A stretch of DNA of 64,000 nt from Streptomyces sp. NBC_01232 (lineage in GTDB: Bacteria > Actinomycetota > Actinomycetes > Streptomycetales > Streptomycetaceae), in contig NZ_CP108518.1 in the NCBI RefSeq assembly GCF_035989885.1, positions 8,237,001 through 8,301,000 on the forward strand. Direction: 5' to 3'. Of this stretch, positions 24,597-33,723 are shown in pieces. Position numbers and translations under genes: made by a program. The notes beneath the pieces were generated by a model. That model did no database searches. It saw nothing but the letters and a program-made list of their open reading frames with translations, and was not told where the DNA came from. Position 1 is the first letter of the stretch; every line of letters starts with the position of its first letter.

Positions 24597-24688
24597 GAAG
24601 TCCGGGCGGTCCCGCCGGATGCCCGTCCCGGCGTCCGCATGTCGGACATGGTCCACCGTTGTCGTACGTGCCGCCTACTCTTGATCAC

Positions 24689-24871
24689 GTGAGCCCGACC
24701 CCTGACGATCACCCGGTCCCCGAACGTTCCCTCGCCGAGATCAACGCCGACATCCGCTGCCTCTTCGCGCGCGCCGAGGGACGCCTCTCCGACGCGGAGC
24801 GGATCCGCCACGCCGCCCTGCTCGGTGAGTGGGCCTCGGCGATACGCGCGTCGGTGGTACCGGCCGCATAG
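24689..24871 (+). CDS. Small conserved acidic protein
   Basis: 60 residues beginning at the GTG at 24689. The composition (RSLAEINADIRCLFARAEGRL and then RIRHAALLGEWASAI) is helical and charged. It is too short for any named domain, but the third-base GC bias favours a real gene. It ends just before the beta-lactamase-like gene on the same strand. Function unknown. Confidence 0.55.
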   Translation: MSPTPDDHPVPERSLAEINADIRCLFARAEGRLSDAERIRHAALLGEWASAIRASVVPAA

Positions 24872-24961
24872 CGCGCCCGGCCCCGGTCACGCCGGACCGA
24901 TGATTTCGCCGGCCGCGGCCAGTCTTCCCTACGAGCATCCGCACGTACGAGAAGGTGGACC

Positions 24962-26116
24962 ATGAGCGACCTGCGCAGTCTTCTGGAGACCTACGTCGGT
25001 GACGGATCGCTGCCCGGCGCGGTGGCCCTCGTGGCCCACGACGAAGCCGTGGAGGTCGCGGCGGTCGGCTCCCTCGACACCGCCGGCACCGCGCCCATGG
25101 CCCGCGACTCCCTCTTCCGGGTCGCGTCGGTCACCAAACCCGTGACGGCCGCGGCCACCATGATGCTCATCGAGGACGGCCTGCTCTCGCTCGATCTCCC
25201 CGTGGCCCGCTGGCTGCCGGAACTCGCGGCGCCGACGGTCGTCCGTACGCCGTCCGCACCACTCGACGACGTGGTACCCGCCGTCCGGCCGATCACCGTC
25301 GCCGACCTCCTGACCTTCCGCGCCGGGTACGGCTTTCCCGCCGACTTCTCGCTGCCCGCCGTGACCCCGCTGATCGGCGATCTGAAGCAGGGTCCGCCCA
25401 GCCCCCAGGAGGTCGCGGCGCCGGACGAGTGGATGGCTGTCCTCGGGGGGATCCCGCTCCTGAACCAGCCCGGCGAGGCATGGCTCTACAACACCTGCTC
25501 CGACATCCTCGGGGTGCTGATCGCCCGTGCGACCGGGCAGTCCTTCCCTGACGTCCTCGCCGAGCGCGTCTTCGAGCCGCTCGGCATGCGGGACACGGCG
25601 TTCGTCGTTCCCCGGGAGCAGCTCCACCGGTTCACCAGCTCCTACCGGGCGACCGCCGACGGAAAGGGCCTGGAGCTCATCGACGCGCCCGACGGCCAGT
25701 GGAGCAGCCTCCCGGCCTTCCCCTCCGGTGCGGGCGGGCTGGTCTCCACCGTCGACGACCTGCACGCCTTCGGCCGGATGCTGCTCGCGGGAGGCTCCCA
25801 CGGGGGCCGACGGCTGCTCTCCGGCGCGTCGGTACGGCAGATGACCACCGACCACCTCACCGCGCCGCAGCGCGAGGCGGGCGCCCTGTTCCTGGAGGGC
25901 CAGGGCTGGGGCTTCGGCGGCTCGGTGGACGTGGCCCGCATCGACCCGTGGAACGTACCGGGCCGTTACGGCTGGATCGGCGGCACGGGCACCGCCGCCC
26001 ACATCGTCCCCGCGACCGGGACCGTCACCGTGCTCCTGACCCAGCGGGAGCTGAGCGGCCCGGCCTCGCCCGAGGTGATGCGCGCGTTCTGGACCTACGC
26101 CGCCGCGCGGCCCTGA
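24962..26116 (+). CDS. Serine hydrolase, beta-lactamase class C / D,D-peptidase family
   Basis: 384 residues, cytoplasmic or lacking an obvious signal peptide. The active-site motifs are S56-V-T-K59 (RVASVTKP), the tyrosine motif YNTCSD and a C-terminal GGTGTAAHI in place of the KTG/HTG triad. These define the beta-lactamase/esterase EstB-like group that hydrolyses esters or amides rather than necessarily beta-lactams. The ATG at 24962 follows GAGAAGG. No partner genes suggest a substrate. Confidence 0.85.
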   Translation: MSDLRSLLETYVGDGSLPGAVALVAHDEAVEVAAVGSLDTAGTAPMARDSLFRVASVTKPVTAAATMMLIEDGLLSLDLPVARWLPELAAPTVVRTPSAPLDDVVPAVRPITVADLLTFRAGYGFPADFSLPAVTPLIGDLKQGPPSPQEVAAPDEWMAVLGGIPLLNQPGEAWLYNTCSDILGVLIARATGQSFPDVLAERVFEPLGMRDTAFVVPREQLHRFTSSYRATADGKGLELIDAPDGQWSSLPAFPSGAGGLVSTVDDLHAFGRMLLAGGSHGGRRLLSGASVRQMTTDHLTAPQREAGALFLEGQGWGFGGSVDVARIDPWNVPGRYGWIGGTGTAAHIVPATGTVTVLLTQRELSGPASPEVMRAFWTYAAARP

Positions 26117-26183
26117 CCTCCCGCCCCGCCCCCGTCGCTCCGTCCCCCGCCCCCGTCGCTCCGTCCCCCGCCCCCTGCACCCC

Positions 26184-27671
26184 CTAGCCCCGCGCCGCCC
26201 GGTCCCGCAGCCGGCGCTTGTCCGGCTTGCCGCGGGCGGTGAGCGGGACCGCCTGTTCCCAGAACACCGCGGTGGGCCGGTGCGCCGGGGCCAGTTCCTT
26301 CTCCACCAGGTCACAGGCCTCGGCAGCGATCCCCGGGCCGGGCGCGTACCCCGCCGCCGGTACGAGGAAGGCGCACACCTCCTCGCCGGTGAGCTCACTG
26401 TGCCGCCCCACCACCACGGCCTGCCCGACGCCGGGATGCCGGGTGAGCGCGGCCTCGACGGGCACGCAGTACACGTTGTCCCCGTGGACCATCACGACGT
26501 CGTGGACCCGGTCGTCCAGGTAGAGATAGCCGTCCGCGCCGAAGTGGCCGACGTCCCCCGTCCGCAGCCAGCCGTCCCGAAGCACTCCGGCCGTCAGCCG
26601 GGGCCGGCCCCAGTACCCGGTCATCATCGCCGCCGACCGCATCCACACCTCGCCGGTGCGCCCGGACGCCACCGCGGCGCCCCGCTCGTCGCGCACCTCG
26701 ACCTCCACGCCGACGACCGGTCGCCCCACCGACGCCAGCAGTTCCGGCCGCCCGCCCACCGCCGCATCGTGGTCGGCGGGGGACAGGCGGCAGATCACCG
26801 CCGCCTCGTTCGTGCCGTATCCCTGCCGCCACCGGCTGCCCCAGCGGGTCACGGCCTCCCGCAGCCGTTCGGGGTGGACGGGCGAATCGCCGTAGGAGAC
26901 CGCCTCCAGCCCGGGTACGCCGCGGGCGGTCACCGGGTCGTCCAGCAGCCGGTACAGCATCGAGGTCGTCAAGTACGTGGACACCCGCCCCAGGCGTCGG
27001 CAGGCCGCCGCGAACTCCCCGGGTGAGAACGGTTCGAGGATCTCCACCCGCCCCCCGGCCCGCCACTGCTCCAGGCACCGTCCGCCGGACCGCTGCGCCA
27101 GCGATGTGACCGACAGATGGACCGACTCCGCCCAGGCCGCCGGCTGTACGGCGTTCCGCGCGGCCATCGCGCCGAAGGTGGAGGCCACGCCCTTGGGCCG
27201 CCCGGTGGTCCCGCCGGTGTACGTCACCCGTGCCACGTCGTCCTCCCGGGCCTGCACGGAGACCGCCCCGGGCTCGTGGCCGGCGGCCCGGCGGAGCAAC
27301 TCCGCCAGGTCCAGCAGCGGCGCCCCGGTGCCGGGCACCGGCACATCGTGGACGACCAGGTCCGGCCGGCAGTCCCGCAGGATGTGGTCCAGCCCGTACA
27401 GCGCCGGTCCGGCCAGCACCTGGGTCAGCCGGGCGCCCAGCAGGTGAGCGGCGATCCGTACCAGCAGCACCTCCGGCCGGTTCGACCCCGCGACACAGGC
27501 CAGCCCCGATCCGCGCCCGACGCCCGCCCCGGAGAGCACCCCGGCCAGCCGGCGGGCACCGCCCAGCACCTCCTGGAATTCCAGCACGTCCGGTCCCACG
27601 CCGAGCGCGGGCTGCCCCGCGTACCGCTCCAACGCCCCTACCAGGGACGTGACATACCGCGCGGCCACCAT
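26184..27671 (-). CDS. AMP-dependent acyl-CoA synthetase/ligase
   Basis: 495 residues of the ANL superfamily: P-loop motif YTGGTTGRPKGVA, adenine-binding YGTNEAAVI, DLGHFGADGYLYLDDR-type A8 hinge and a C-terminal TARGKPDKRRL with the catalytic lysine. It activates a carboxylate as acyl-AMP and then transfers it to CoA or a carrier. The start ATG at 27671 has a GGAGAGG site and leaves a 40-bp gap to the divergent methyltransferase. The substrate is unknown; a fatty or aromatic acid is most likely. Confidence 0.85.
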   Translation of the reverse strand: MVAARYVTSLVGALERYAGQPALGVGPDVLEFQEVLGGARRLAGVLSGAGVGRGSGLACVAGSNRPEVLLVRIAAHLLGARLTQVLAGPALYGLDHILRDCRPDLVVHDVPVPGTGAPLLDLAELLRRAAGHEPGAVSVQAREDDVARVTYTGGTTGRPKGVASTFGAMAARNAVQPAAWAESVHLSVTSLAQRSGGRCLEQWRAGGRVEILEPFSPGEFAAACRRLGRVSTYLTTSMLYRLLDDPVTARGVPGLEAVSYGDSPVHPERLREAVTRWGSRWRQGYGTNEAAVICRLSPADHDAAVGGRPELLASVGRPVVGVEVEVRDERGAAVASGRTGEVWMRSAAMMTGYWGRPRLTAGVLRDGWLRTGDVGHFGADGYLYLDDRVHDVVMVHGDNVYCVPVEAALTRHPGVGQAVVVGRHSELTGEEVCAFLVPAAGYAPGPGIAAEACDLVEKELAPAHRPTAVFWEQAVPLTARGKPDKRRLRDRAARG

Positions 27672-27711
27672 GTGCGACTGCCTCTCCGCGCCGCTCCGGG
27701 ACACCGGCATC

Positions 27712-28467
27712 ATGGACGCCATGACGAACGAATCCCGTGCTCGTTCCTTCAGCTCCGCGGCCGCACGCTACGCCGCCCACCGCCCCGCGTACCCGCCCGC
27801 GCTCTTCGACACGCTGGCGGAGATGGCCGGCTTTCCGCTGGCCGGAGCACGGGTCGCCGACGTCGGGGCGGGAACGGGTATCGCCACCGCCCTGCTGGAG
27901 GCCCGCGGGGCCCGGGTGGTCGGGGTGGAGCCGGGCGAGGGCATGGCCCAGGAGTTCCGGCGCTGCAACCCCCGTACGCCGCTCGTCCGCGCCGACGGCA
28001 ACCGGCTGCCGCTGGCCGCCGGCAGCCTGGACCTGCTGACTTACGCGCAGTCCTGGCACTGGACCGACCCGGCCCACGCCGTGCCCGAGGCGCTGCGCGT
28101 GCTGCGTCCCGGCGGGGCGCTGGCGGTCTGGCAGAACGACCCGGACGTCGGGGTCGGCTGGATCGCGGACCAGCAGGCCCGGATCGAGGAGCGGTTCGGC
28201 CCGGGGTGGTACATCAACGAGCGCGCGCTCTCGCAGGAGGGGCTGCGGTTCACCGACCGCCGGCTGTTCTGGTCGCGCCGCGTTCCGGTCGACACGCACC
28301 TGGCCAAGCTGTCCACGCACTCCCTGTTCCTGATCGGCGAGCCCGGCACGGATGCCTTCCTGGAGGAGGAGCGCGCCCTCCTCATGGACCGGTTCCCGGA
28401 CGGATGGGTGGAGGAGCACTACGTGGTCGAGGTGAGCGTGGCGGTCCGGGGGCGCGACATCCGATAG
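27712..28467 (+). CDS. Class I SAM-dependent methyltransferase
   Basis: 251 residues with methyltransferase motif I VADVGAGTGIATALLEARGA, acidic residue after it (GVEPGEGMAQ), motif II LDLLTYAQSWHWTD and motif III LRVLRPGGALAVW, the usual UbiE/trans-aconitate-like arrangement. It diverges from the acyl-CoA ligase with a very short shared spacer. The ATG at 27721 is an alternative start three codons in. The acceptor molecule is unknown. Confidence 0.82.
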   Translation: MDAMTNESRARSFSSAAARYAAHRPAYPPALFDTLAEMAGFPLAGARVADVGAGTGIATALLEARGARVVGVEPGEGMAQEFRRCNPRTPLVRADGNRLPLAAGSLDLLTYAQSWHWTDPAHAVPEALRVLRPGGALAVWQNDPDVGVGWIADQQARIEERFGPGWYINERALSQEGLRFTDRRLFWSRRVPVDTHLAKLSTHSLFLIGEPGTDAFLEEERALLMDRFPDGWVEEHYVVEVSVAVRGRDIR

Positions 28468-28560
28468 GGGCTGTTCGGGTGAAGCGGCGCAACCTGCCGC
28501 CGCCCCGGACGTTGATCAAGGTGCTTATCACCGTGCACTCGTGCGACAGAAGGACCACTG

Positions 28561-28971
28561 ATGATCAAGAAGTTCATGGCCACCGCCGCCGCCACCGCGT
28601 CGATCGTCGGCGCGGGCGCGGCCATGGCCGCCCCGGCCATGGCCATCGGCAACGACAACGGGATCAACACCGTCAACGGCAATGGTGCCCAGCAGATCTA
28701 CGGCAACCAGAAGACCGCCGGTGACCTGAGCCCGCAGCTCGGCCTGGTCCAGGGCACGCTGAACAAGCCCTGCATCGGTCTGCCGGCGAAGGTCAACGCC
28801 CAGTCGATCCTTGCTCTGGTCAACATCGGTGTCCAGGACATCAACGTCCTGTCGAACCCGCAGAACCAGCAGTGCACCGAGAACTCCACCCAGGCCAAGG
28901 GCGACGAGCCGCTCTCCCACATCCTGGACAACATTCCGGTCCTGTCCGGCAACGTCTCGGCCGGCAGCTGA
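28561..28971 (+). CDS. Rodlin (spore rodlet-layer protein)
   Basis: 136 residues. A signal peptide of about 28 residues (MIKKFMATAAATASIVG...) is followed by AIGNDNGINTVNGNGAQ. The C-terminal NPQNQQCTENSTQAKGDEPL region ends in HILDNIPVLSGN. This matches streptomycete rodlins (Rdl), secreted proteins that align chaplin fibres into the rodlet layer of aerial hyphae and spores. Two cysteines are at conserved positions. The AGAAGGACC ribosome site precedes the ATG. Rodlins often occur as a divergent pair; only one copy is visible here, with a terminator after it. Confidence 0.9.
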   Translation: MIKKFMATAAATASIVGAGAAMAAPAMAIGNDNGINTVNGNGAQQIYGNQKTAGDLSPQLGLVQGTLNKPCIGLPAKVNAQSILALVNIGVQDINVLSNPQNQQCTENSTQAKGDEPLSHILDNIPVLSGNVSAGS

Positions 28972-28987
28972 CGCGTCCCCTCGTACG

Positions 28988-29033
28988 AGCCGGGGCCTCC
29001 GACGCCTGCGCGAGTGCCCACGGGGCCCCGGCT
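28988..29033 (+). terminator. Extended stem-loop after the rodlin gene
   Basis: A 10-bp stem (28988-28997 with 29024-29033) around a 26-nt loop, 17 bases after the rodlin stop. It is weaker than the hairpin at 29129-29163, so it may attenuate rather than fully terminate. Confidence 0.45.
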
Positions 29034-29128
29034 TGTTCCACCCGGATCCACCGGTTCCACGGATCCGTCTCCTCCACCGGCGCGCGGCGGCCCTGCGGCC
29101 GTCGGAGTGGGCACCGAACCGTATGCCG

Positions 29129-29163
29129 AAGAGCCTCCTGCCCGGCCGGGCGGAGGCTCTTTT
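29129..29163 (+). terminator. Strong intrinsic terminator
   Basis: Ten-bp outer stem (29129-29138 with 29152-29161) enclosing a self-complementary GC core and followed by a T run. The canonical rho-independent shape is unusual for this GC level. It ends the rodlin transcript and insulates the next gene. The rest of the 330-bp spacer shows no open frame. Confidence 0.85.
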
Positions 29164-29302
29164 GCGTGTCTGCGCGTCCTTTCCGCCCGTGTCAAGACAC
29201 GAATGTTCGAGACATGACGCGCACTGCTCTGATCATGCCCACTTGAATCTCCTGCTTCACCCGGACGGCGTGAGGCCCACCAGGTCCAGGAGGCGAGTGG
29301 CG

Positions 29303-30568
29303 ATGAACCCGGAATGCGCGGAAGCGGACCGATGGGCGGACGCCGGGCACGTGAACGGCGAGCTGAACGGGCTCCACCTGGCTCGTACCGTCACGGAAGA
29401 GGTGCGGCGGACCGGAAAGCACTTCCTGCCGCGGTCCCTCCTGCTTCGGCTCGGCGACATCCGGAACCGCCCCGCCGAGGACCGCCCGCCCTTCCTCCGG
29501 GCATTCCTCGACTGCGTGCTCGACAAGCACGAGGGGCGCTACTGGAACAGGACCTACCTCTCCCTGCCGCTGCTGGAGCTCCTCCTGGACACCGCGGAAG
29601 ACGCTCCGGACCCGAACCGGATGGCCACCCTGCTCATATCCGACGTCATCCGCTTCGAGACCCGGTGGGCAGCCTCGTCCCGCGAATCCGCCGCGAGCGA
29701 CCCGCCGGACCCGGAGACCCTGCGCAAGCGGCTGCGCCACGCCCTGCGGTTCGTGGCGCACGACCTCGACGGACCGGAGGCCGACGAACTGATGTCCCGC
29801 GCGGCCGACGCGTCCCGGTCCCACTGGGCGGACGTCGCCGACCTCCTTCCCCGGCTGACGACCGAGGAAGCGGGCCACTGGTTCGACGTGACGGTCCAGC
29901 CCGTGTACGTGCTCCACGACGAGTACTTCTTCATCAGGGCCCTCCAGGCCCATGAAATGATCTTCACGGCGATCGCGACGGACGTACGGTCGGCGGTCGA
30001 GGCGCTGCGCGACGGCCGCCTGGCAGCGGCGGCGGCCGACGTGGAGCGCGCCGCCGGCCTCTTCGAGCGGGCCTCCGCCCTGTTCCGGATGGTCGCCACC
30101 ATGCGGCCGGGGCACTTCGACGGTTTCCGCCACTTCACTCAGGGCGCCAGCGCCATCCAGTCCGAGCAGTACAAGCGCTTCGAGATCCTCTGCGGCCTCC
30201 CGACCGCCCCGCGGCTGAGGTCGGAAGCCTTCACGAACGTGCCCGCCGTACGTGCCGAGGCCGAGGACGCCACCCACGACACGGTGGTGCGGGCCTACCT
30301 CGACCTCCGCCGCTCGGCCCGTTTCGACGAGGCGGAGTGGAACCGCTTCCGCACCGCGCTCGGCGGGCTGGAGGAAAGGCACCAGCGCTGGAAGTCCACC
30401 CACCGGAGCCTCGCCGCGCGCATGCTGGGCGACGCGCACGGATCGGGTTACACCGCGGGCGTCCCCTACCTGGCCGAGTGCCTGGACAACCGCCTCTTCT
30501 GGCAGCTCGGCGAGCAGCGCGGGGCGGGGCGCCCGACGGGCGCTCCCATCGCGAGCGAACGAACCTGA
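29303..30568 (+). CDS. Tryptophan-2,3-dioxygenase-like haem protein with N-terminal extension
   Basis: 421 residues from the ATG at 29303 (AGGAGG site). Residues of about 200-405 match the tryptophan-2,3-dioxygenase fold: a distal helix with H217 in RALQAHEMIFTA, FDGFRHFTQGASAIQSEQYKRFEILCG, and HQRWKSTHRSLAARMLGDAHGSGYTAG with H367 at the proximal haem-ligand position. The first 190 residues are helical and unlike TDO. It is likely a haem enzyme of the indole-oxidising superfamily, but substrate-binding loops differ, so tryptophan is not assured. It lies between the rodlin and cyanate genes, with no kynurenine-pathway neighbours. Confidence 0.8.
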   Translation: MNPECAEADRWADAGHVNGELNGLHLARTVTEEVRRTGKHFLPRSLLLRLGDIRNRPAEDRPPFLRAFLDCVLDKHEGRYWNRTYLSLPLLELLLDTAEDAPDPNRMATLLISDVIRFETRWAASSRESAASDPPDPETLRKRLRHALRFVAHDLDGPEADELMSRAADASRSHWADVADLLPRLTTEEAGHWFDVTVQPVYVLHDEYFFIRALQAHEMIFTAIATDVRSAVEALRDGRLAAAAADVERAAGLFERASALFRMVATMRPGHFDGFRHFTQGASAIQSEQYKRFEILCGLPTAPRLRSEAFTNVPAVRAEAEDATHDTVVRAYLDLRRSARFDEAEWNRFRTALGGLEERHQRWKSTHRSLAARMLGDAHGSGYTAGVPYLAECLDNRLFWQLGEQRGAGRPTGAPIASERT

Positions 30569-30575
30569 TGGATCA

Positions 30576-31046
30576 TCAGAAAGGCCGCGTCGGAAGGTAC
30601 TTGCCGTCCAGGGTGATGACGGCCCGCTCACCGCCCTCGGGATCGGCGACCTTCCTGACGGCCAGCTTGAAGTTGATCGCGCTGATGATGCCGTCCCCGA
30701 ACTGCTCGTGGACCAGTGCCTTCAGGGTCGTCCCGTAGACCTGGAGCATTTCGTGGAAGCGGTAGATCGTCGGATCGGCCGGGATGCCGCCGGGGACGGA
30801 CCCGCGGGTCGGGATCGTCTGCAGGAGCAGCACCGCGTCCTCGTCCAGGTCCAGCAGCGCGGCGACCGCCTTCGCGGCGGACTCGGGCAGCGGGTGCTGG
30901 CCCAGCAGGGCGGCGGTGACGAAGGCGACCGACAGGCCCGCCGCGTCGGCGAGCTGCTGCCAGGAGAGGTCCTTGCGGGTCTTGGCGTCGACGACGGTGA
31001 CGGCGAGGGCCTCGCGGGCGGTGGGGTCGAACTGGGCGTGCGGCAT
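30576..31046 (-). CDS. cynS: Cyanate hydratase (cyanase)
   Basis: 156 residues, full length. The N-terminal helical DNA-binding-like domain is followed by the catalytic domain with R96, E99 and S122 (YRFHEML and ISAINF) exactly at the numbering of the E. coli enzyme. It converts cyanate and bicarbonate to ammonia and CO2 as a decamer. Downstream of cynT on the same strand, 58 bp apart, and divergent from a LysR gene as in the cyn operon. Confidence 0.97.
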   Translation of the reverse strand: MPHAQFDPTAREALAVTVVDAKTRKDLSWQQLADAAGLSVAFVTAALLGQHPLPESAAKAVAALLDLDEDAVLLLQTIPTRGSVPGGIPADPTIYRFHEMLQVYGTTLKALVHEQFGDGIISAINFKLAVRKVADPEGGERAVITLDGKYLPTRPF

Positions 31047-31104
31047 GGAAGTGTCCTTCGGGAGGGGAGGGGAGGGGGAGCGGGAGAGAGGGGGAGCGGG
31101 CGGG

Positions 31105-31710
31105 TCAGGCGGCCGTGGTGGTGGCGACGTCGGTGACGCTGCCGGATCCGATGTCGTAGACCCATCCGTGCAGCGAGAGGTTTCCCGCGGCCCGGGCGCG
31201 GGCGACCGAGGGGTGCGTGGCCAGGTTCGCGAGCTGGACGCGCACGTTCTCGCGGATCAGGGCCGCCAGCCGGCCGGGACCGGCGCAGCCCGCGGTACGG
31301 GCCACCGAGGCGTCCGCATGCCGCAGCCAGCCCGAGACGGAGGCGGCGGCGCTCAGGTCCGCGCCCTCGGCCAGGGCGGTCATCGCCCCGCAGGCCGAGT
31401 GCCCGCACACGACGACCTCGGTGACACCGAGGACGGCCACGGCGTACTCGATGCTGGCCGCCACCCCGTCCGGGCCCGGTGCTTGGGCGGGTACGAGATT
31501 TCCGGCGGTGCGGACGACGAACAGCTCGCCCGGCTCGCTCTGCGTGATCAGTTCCGGCACCACACGGGCGTCCGAACACCCGATGAACAGGGTCGTCGGC
31601 CGGTGCACCTCGGCCAAGCGGGCGAAGAGCTCCGCCTTGGCCGGAAACACCTCGCGCTGGAATCGGGCGACGCCGTCCGCGAGATCGTGCGCGGGGGTCA
31701 TGGTCTGCAT
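31105..31710 (-). CDS. cynT: Beta-class carbonic anhydrase
   Basis: 201 residues from the ATG at 31710 (GGGAGTG site). Zinc ligands C45, H104 and C107, with the Asp47-Arg49 dyad in GCSDAR and CGHSACG, identify the beta class. It returns the CO2 released by cyanase to bicarbonate, which cyanase needs as co-substrate, so it should keep the bicarbonate pool during cyanate breakdown. It is the first gene of a cynTS operon divergent from the LysR gene. Confidence 0.94.
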   Translation of the reverse strand: MQTMTPAHDLADGVARFQREVFPAKAELFARLAEVHRPTTLFIGCSDARVVPELITQSEPGELFVVRTAGNLVPAQAPGPDGVAASIEYAVAVLGVTEVVVCGHSACGAMTALAEGADLSAAASVSGWLRHADASVARTAGCAGPGRLAALIRENVRVQLANLATHPSVARARAAGNLSLHGWVYDIGSGSVTDVATTTAA

Positions 31711-31780
31711 GGTCACTCCCTCTGGTGGGATCCGCCCCGTGTGGGGCTCGACGTGTTCCACCATGCATGACCTGCATCTA

Positions 31781-31836
31781 TTGTGTCCAAGACGCAATAT
31801 CCATGTCTGCCATCGATACCATCTATAGTCGATTTC
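31781..31836. promoter_or_regulatory. Divergent cynTS/cynR control region
   Basis: The 126-bp spacer between cynT (31710) and the LysR start (31837) is unusually AT-rich for the window. It contains an imperfect dyad around 31811-31832 (ATCGAT ... AGTCGAT) of the T-N11-A type used by LysR proteins. It is the expected binding site for the divergent regulator, with cyanate as inducer by analogy with CynR. Confidence 0.6.
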
Positions 31837-32805
31837 ATGGCCCTGGAACTGCGTCACCTGCGCTATTTGATCGCCGTCGCCGAACACGGCAGCTTCACCC
31901 GCGCCGCCGAAGAACTGCGGATCTCCCAGCCCACCCTGTCCCAGCAGGTGAAGCAGCTCGAACGCGCCGTCGGCGTGCAGCTGTTGGACCGTACCGGGCG
32001 CGCCGTGCGGCTGACCGACGCGGGCGCGACGTACGTGCACTACGCGCGCGGGGCGCTGCGGGACCTGGCCGCCGCCGAGCGCGCCGTCATGGACCTGGCC
32101 GACCTCTCCCGCGGCCACCTGCGCCTCGCGCTGACCCCGACCTTCACCGCGTACCTCGTCGGCCCGCTCGTCGCCGGGCTCCACCGTGCCCATCCCGGGA
32201 TCGCCCTGGAGGTCCGGGAGATGCCCCAGGACCGCATCGAAGCCGGCCTGCTCGCCGACGAGCACGACCTCGGGCTCGCCTTCGAGGGGCCGCACCTGCC
32301 CGGCATCGCGGCGACCCCGCTGTTCATCGAAACCCTCGGCCTGGTCGCCGCCGCCGACGCGGACCCCGGCCCGCTGCCCGTACGGGACCTCGCGACGCGC
32401 CGACTGGCGCTGCTCAGCGGGGACTTCGCCACCCGCGAGCACGTCGACGCCTACCTCGCCGCCCACGGTGTCCGGCCGCACATCGCGGTCGAGGCGAATT
32501 CCGTGCACGCCCTCACCGAGATCGTCCGGCGCACCTCACTGGCCACCGTCCTGCCCGACGCGGTCACCCACGACCACCCGTACCTGCGCCCCGTTCCGCT
32601 GGACCCCGCCCTCCCGTCCCGCACGGTCACCCTGCTGCGGAGGGAGAGTGCGTACCAGAGCGCCGCGGCCCGCGCCTTCACCGGGCTCACGGCCCGGCTG
32701 GTGCGCGACCGCGGCTACCGCCTCCCGCTGCGCGCGAACGCGCAGCGGGAGGCGGCCACGAGCGGGGCGGATCACTTGCCGGGGCACTCCTTCCAGGCCA
32801 GGTGA
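31837..32805 (+). CDS. cynR: LysR-family regulator of the cyanate operon
   Basis: 322 residues. The N-terminal winged helix is classical (LRYLIAVAEHGSFTRAAEELRISQPTLSQQVKQLE), followed by the two-lobed inducer-binding domain. The ATG at 31837 is the natural start of LELRHLRYL; upstream frame continues without coding character. Its divergent position next to cynT-cynS mirrors CynR, which activates the operon when cyanate is present. The C-terminus extends about 30 residues beyond a typical CynR. Confidence 0.85.
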   Translation: MALELRHLRYLIAVAEHGSFTRAAEELRISQPTLSQQVKQLERAVGVQLLDRTGRAVRLTDAGATYVHYARGALRDLAAAERAVMDLADLSRGHLRLALTPTFTAYLVGPLVAGLHRAHPGIALEVREMPQDRIEAGLLADEHDLGLAFEGPHLPGIAATPLFIETLGLVAAADADPGPLPVRDLATRRLALLSGDFATREHVDAYLAAHGVRPHIAVEANSVHALTEIVRRTSLATVLPDAVTHDHPYLRPVPLDPALPSRTVTLLRRESAYQSAAARAFTGLTARLVRDRGYRLPLRANAQREAATSGADHLPGHSFQAR

Positions 32806-33422
32806 TAGATGGTGTTGATGCTGCCGTCGGTGGAGTCCATCGTCATGTAGCTGGTGGACGAGGGGGACGAGGTTCCTCTGGTGACGCGCAGCTCGGTGTT
32901 GATGTTGAAGTTGCGCTGGACCCCGCACGGCGCCCAGACCAGTTGGGCCCAGTCGGTGACGTCGGTGGCCTGCCAGTTGTCCTCCTGCGGGCCGCTGAAG
33001 GTGTGGGTGCGGGAGGCGGTGTCCGGCGAGCCCTGGAAGTAGTACGAGGCCTTCTCGGTGCTCTTCGCGCCGGGGGCGAGGGAGGCGTAGCCGCGGTAGT
33101 CGGCGCTGGCGACCGCGTAGGTGAACCCGTGGGGCACGTGCACGATCAGGCTGAGCTGGCAGTTCTTGCGGGCCGCGGTGGGCGGGGCGCCGCCGCCGAT
33201 CTGGGCGAGGTACTGGCTGTAGGTCACGGTGAACGCGGTGTTGTCCTGGGACACGGCGACCTGCGCGGTGTCCTTGGGGCACCCGGATCCGTTGACCGTG
33301 GCGACTTCGATCACGATGCGGTCGGGCGGCGGGTCCACGATCGTGGAGGGGGCGGCCTGGGTGGGAAGGGTGGCGGTGAGCAGGGCGCCGATCGCGCCGC
33401 TCACGAGGAATCCGCCGGACAT
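32772..33422 (-). CDS. Secreted DUF4360-family protein
   Basis: 216 residues with a hydrophobic N-terminal signal (GFLVSGAIGALLTATL), then a beta-rich domain with the recurrent GSGCP, KNCQLSLIVHVPHGFTYAVASADYRGY and PCGVQ cysteine motifs of DUF4360. The family is exported and of unknown function, found mainly in actinobacteria and fungi. The start ATG at 33422 follows a GGAGAA site. The 3' end overlaps the LysR gene convergently by 34 bp. Confidence 0.85.
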   Translation of the reverse strand: MSGGFLVSGAIGALLTATLPTQAAPSTIVDPPPDRIVIEVATVNGSGCPKDTAQVAVSQDNTAFTVTYSQYLAQIGGGAPPTAARKNCQLSLIVHVPHGFTYAVASADYRGYASLAPGAKSTEKASYYFQGSPDTASRTHTFSGPQEDNWQATDVTDWAQLVWAPCGVQRNFNINTELRVTRGTSSPSSTSYMTMDSTDGSINTIYHLAWKECPGK

Positions 33423-33723
33423 GGTTCTCCATTCCACTGCTTCGGTACCGGGCGGCGCGCAGGCGTGTGCCGGGGCGCCGGAGGGTGGGGGGTGCGGCCG
33501 GCCAGAGCGGGGCCGGGTCGTCACACCGGTGTGCAGGGTGGAACGGGGCATGCCCATGAAGGGGGATATGGGCATGTCCCTGACAAGTCCCGGTCGGTGT
33601 GGACCGGGTGCCCGAATCGTAGGAACCCCCGGCGGGCCGGACCAGGGCGATGTCCGGCCAATCGCCCTCCGCGCGCCCGGACCGGCCGGATCCGGTCGAC
33701 CGGCCCGGCGCCGAGGAACGGGA
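33423..33723. other. 300-bp intergenic spacer
   Basis: No plausible gene on either strand. A weak 7-bp hairpin (33635-33641 with 33653-33659) lies downstream of the receiver-domain gene and could serve as its terminator. The left portion is presumably the promoter region of the DUF4360 gene. Confidence 0.35.

Noticed and set aside
26120..26175. C-rich direct repeat after the serine hydrolase gene
   Set aside because: Two short near-identical 20-odd-base copies in a C-rich spacer; too short and simple to call a functional element.
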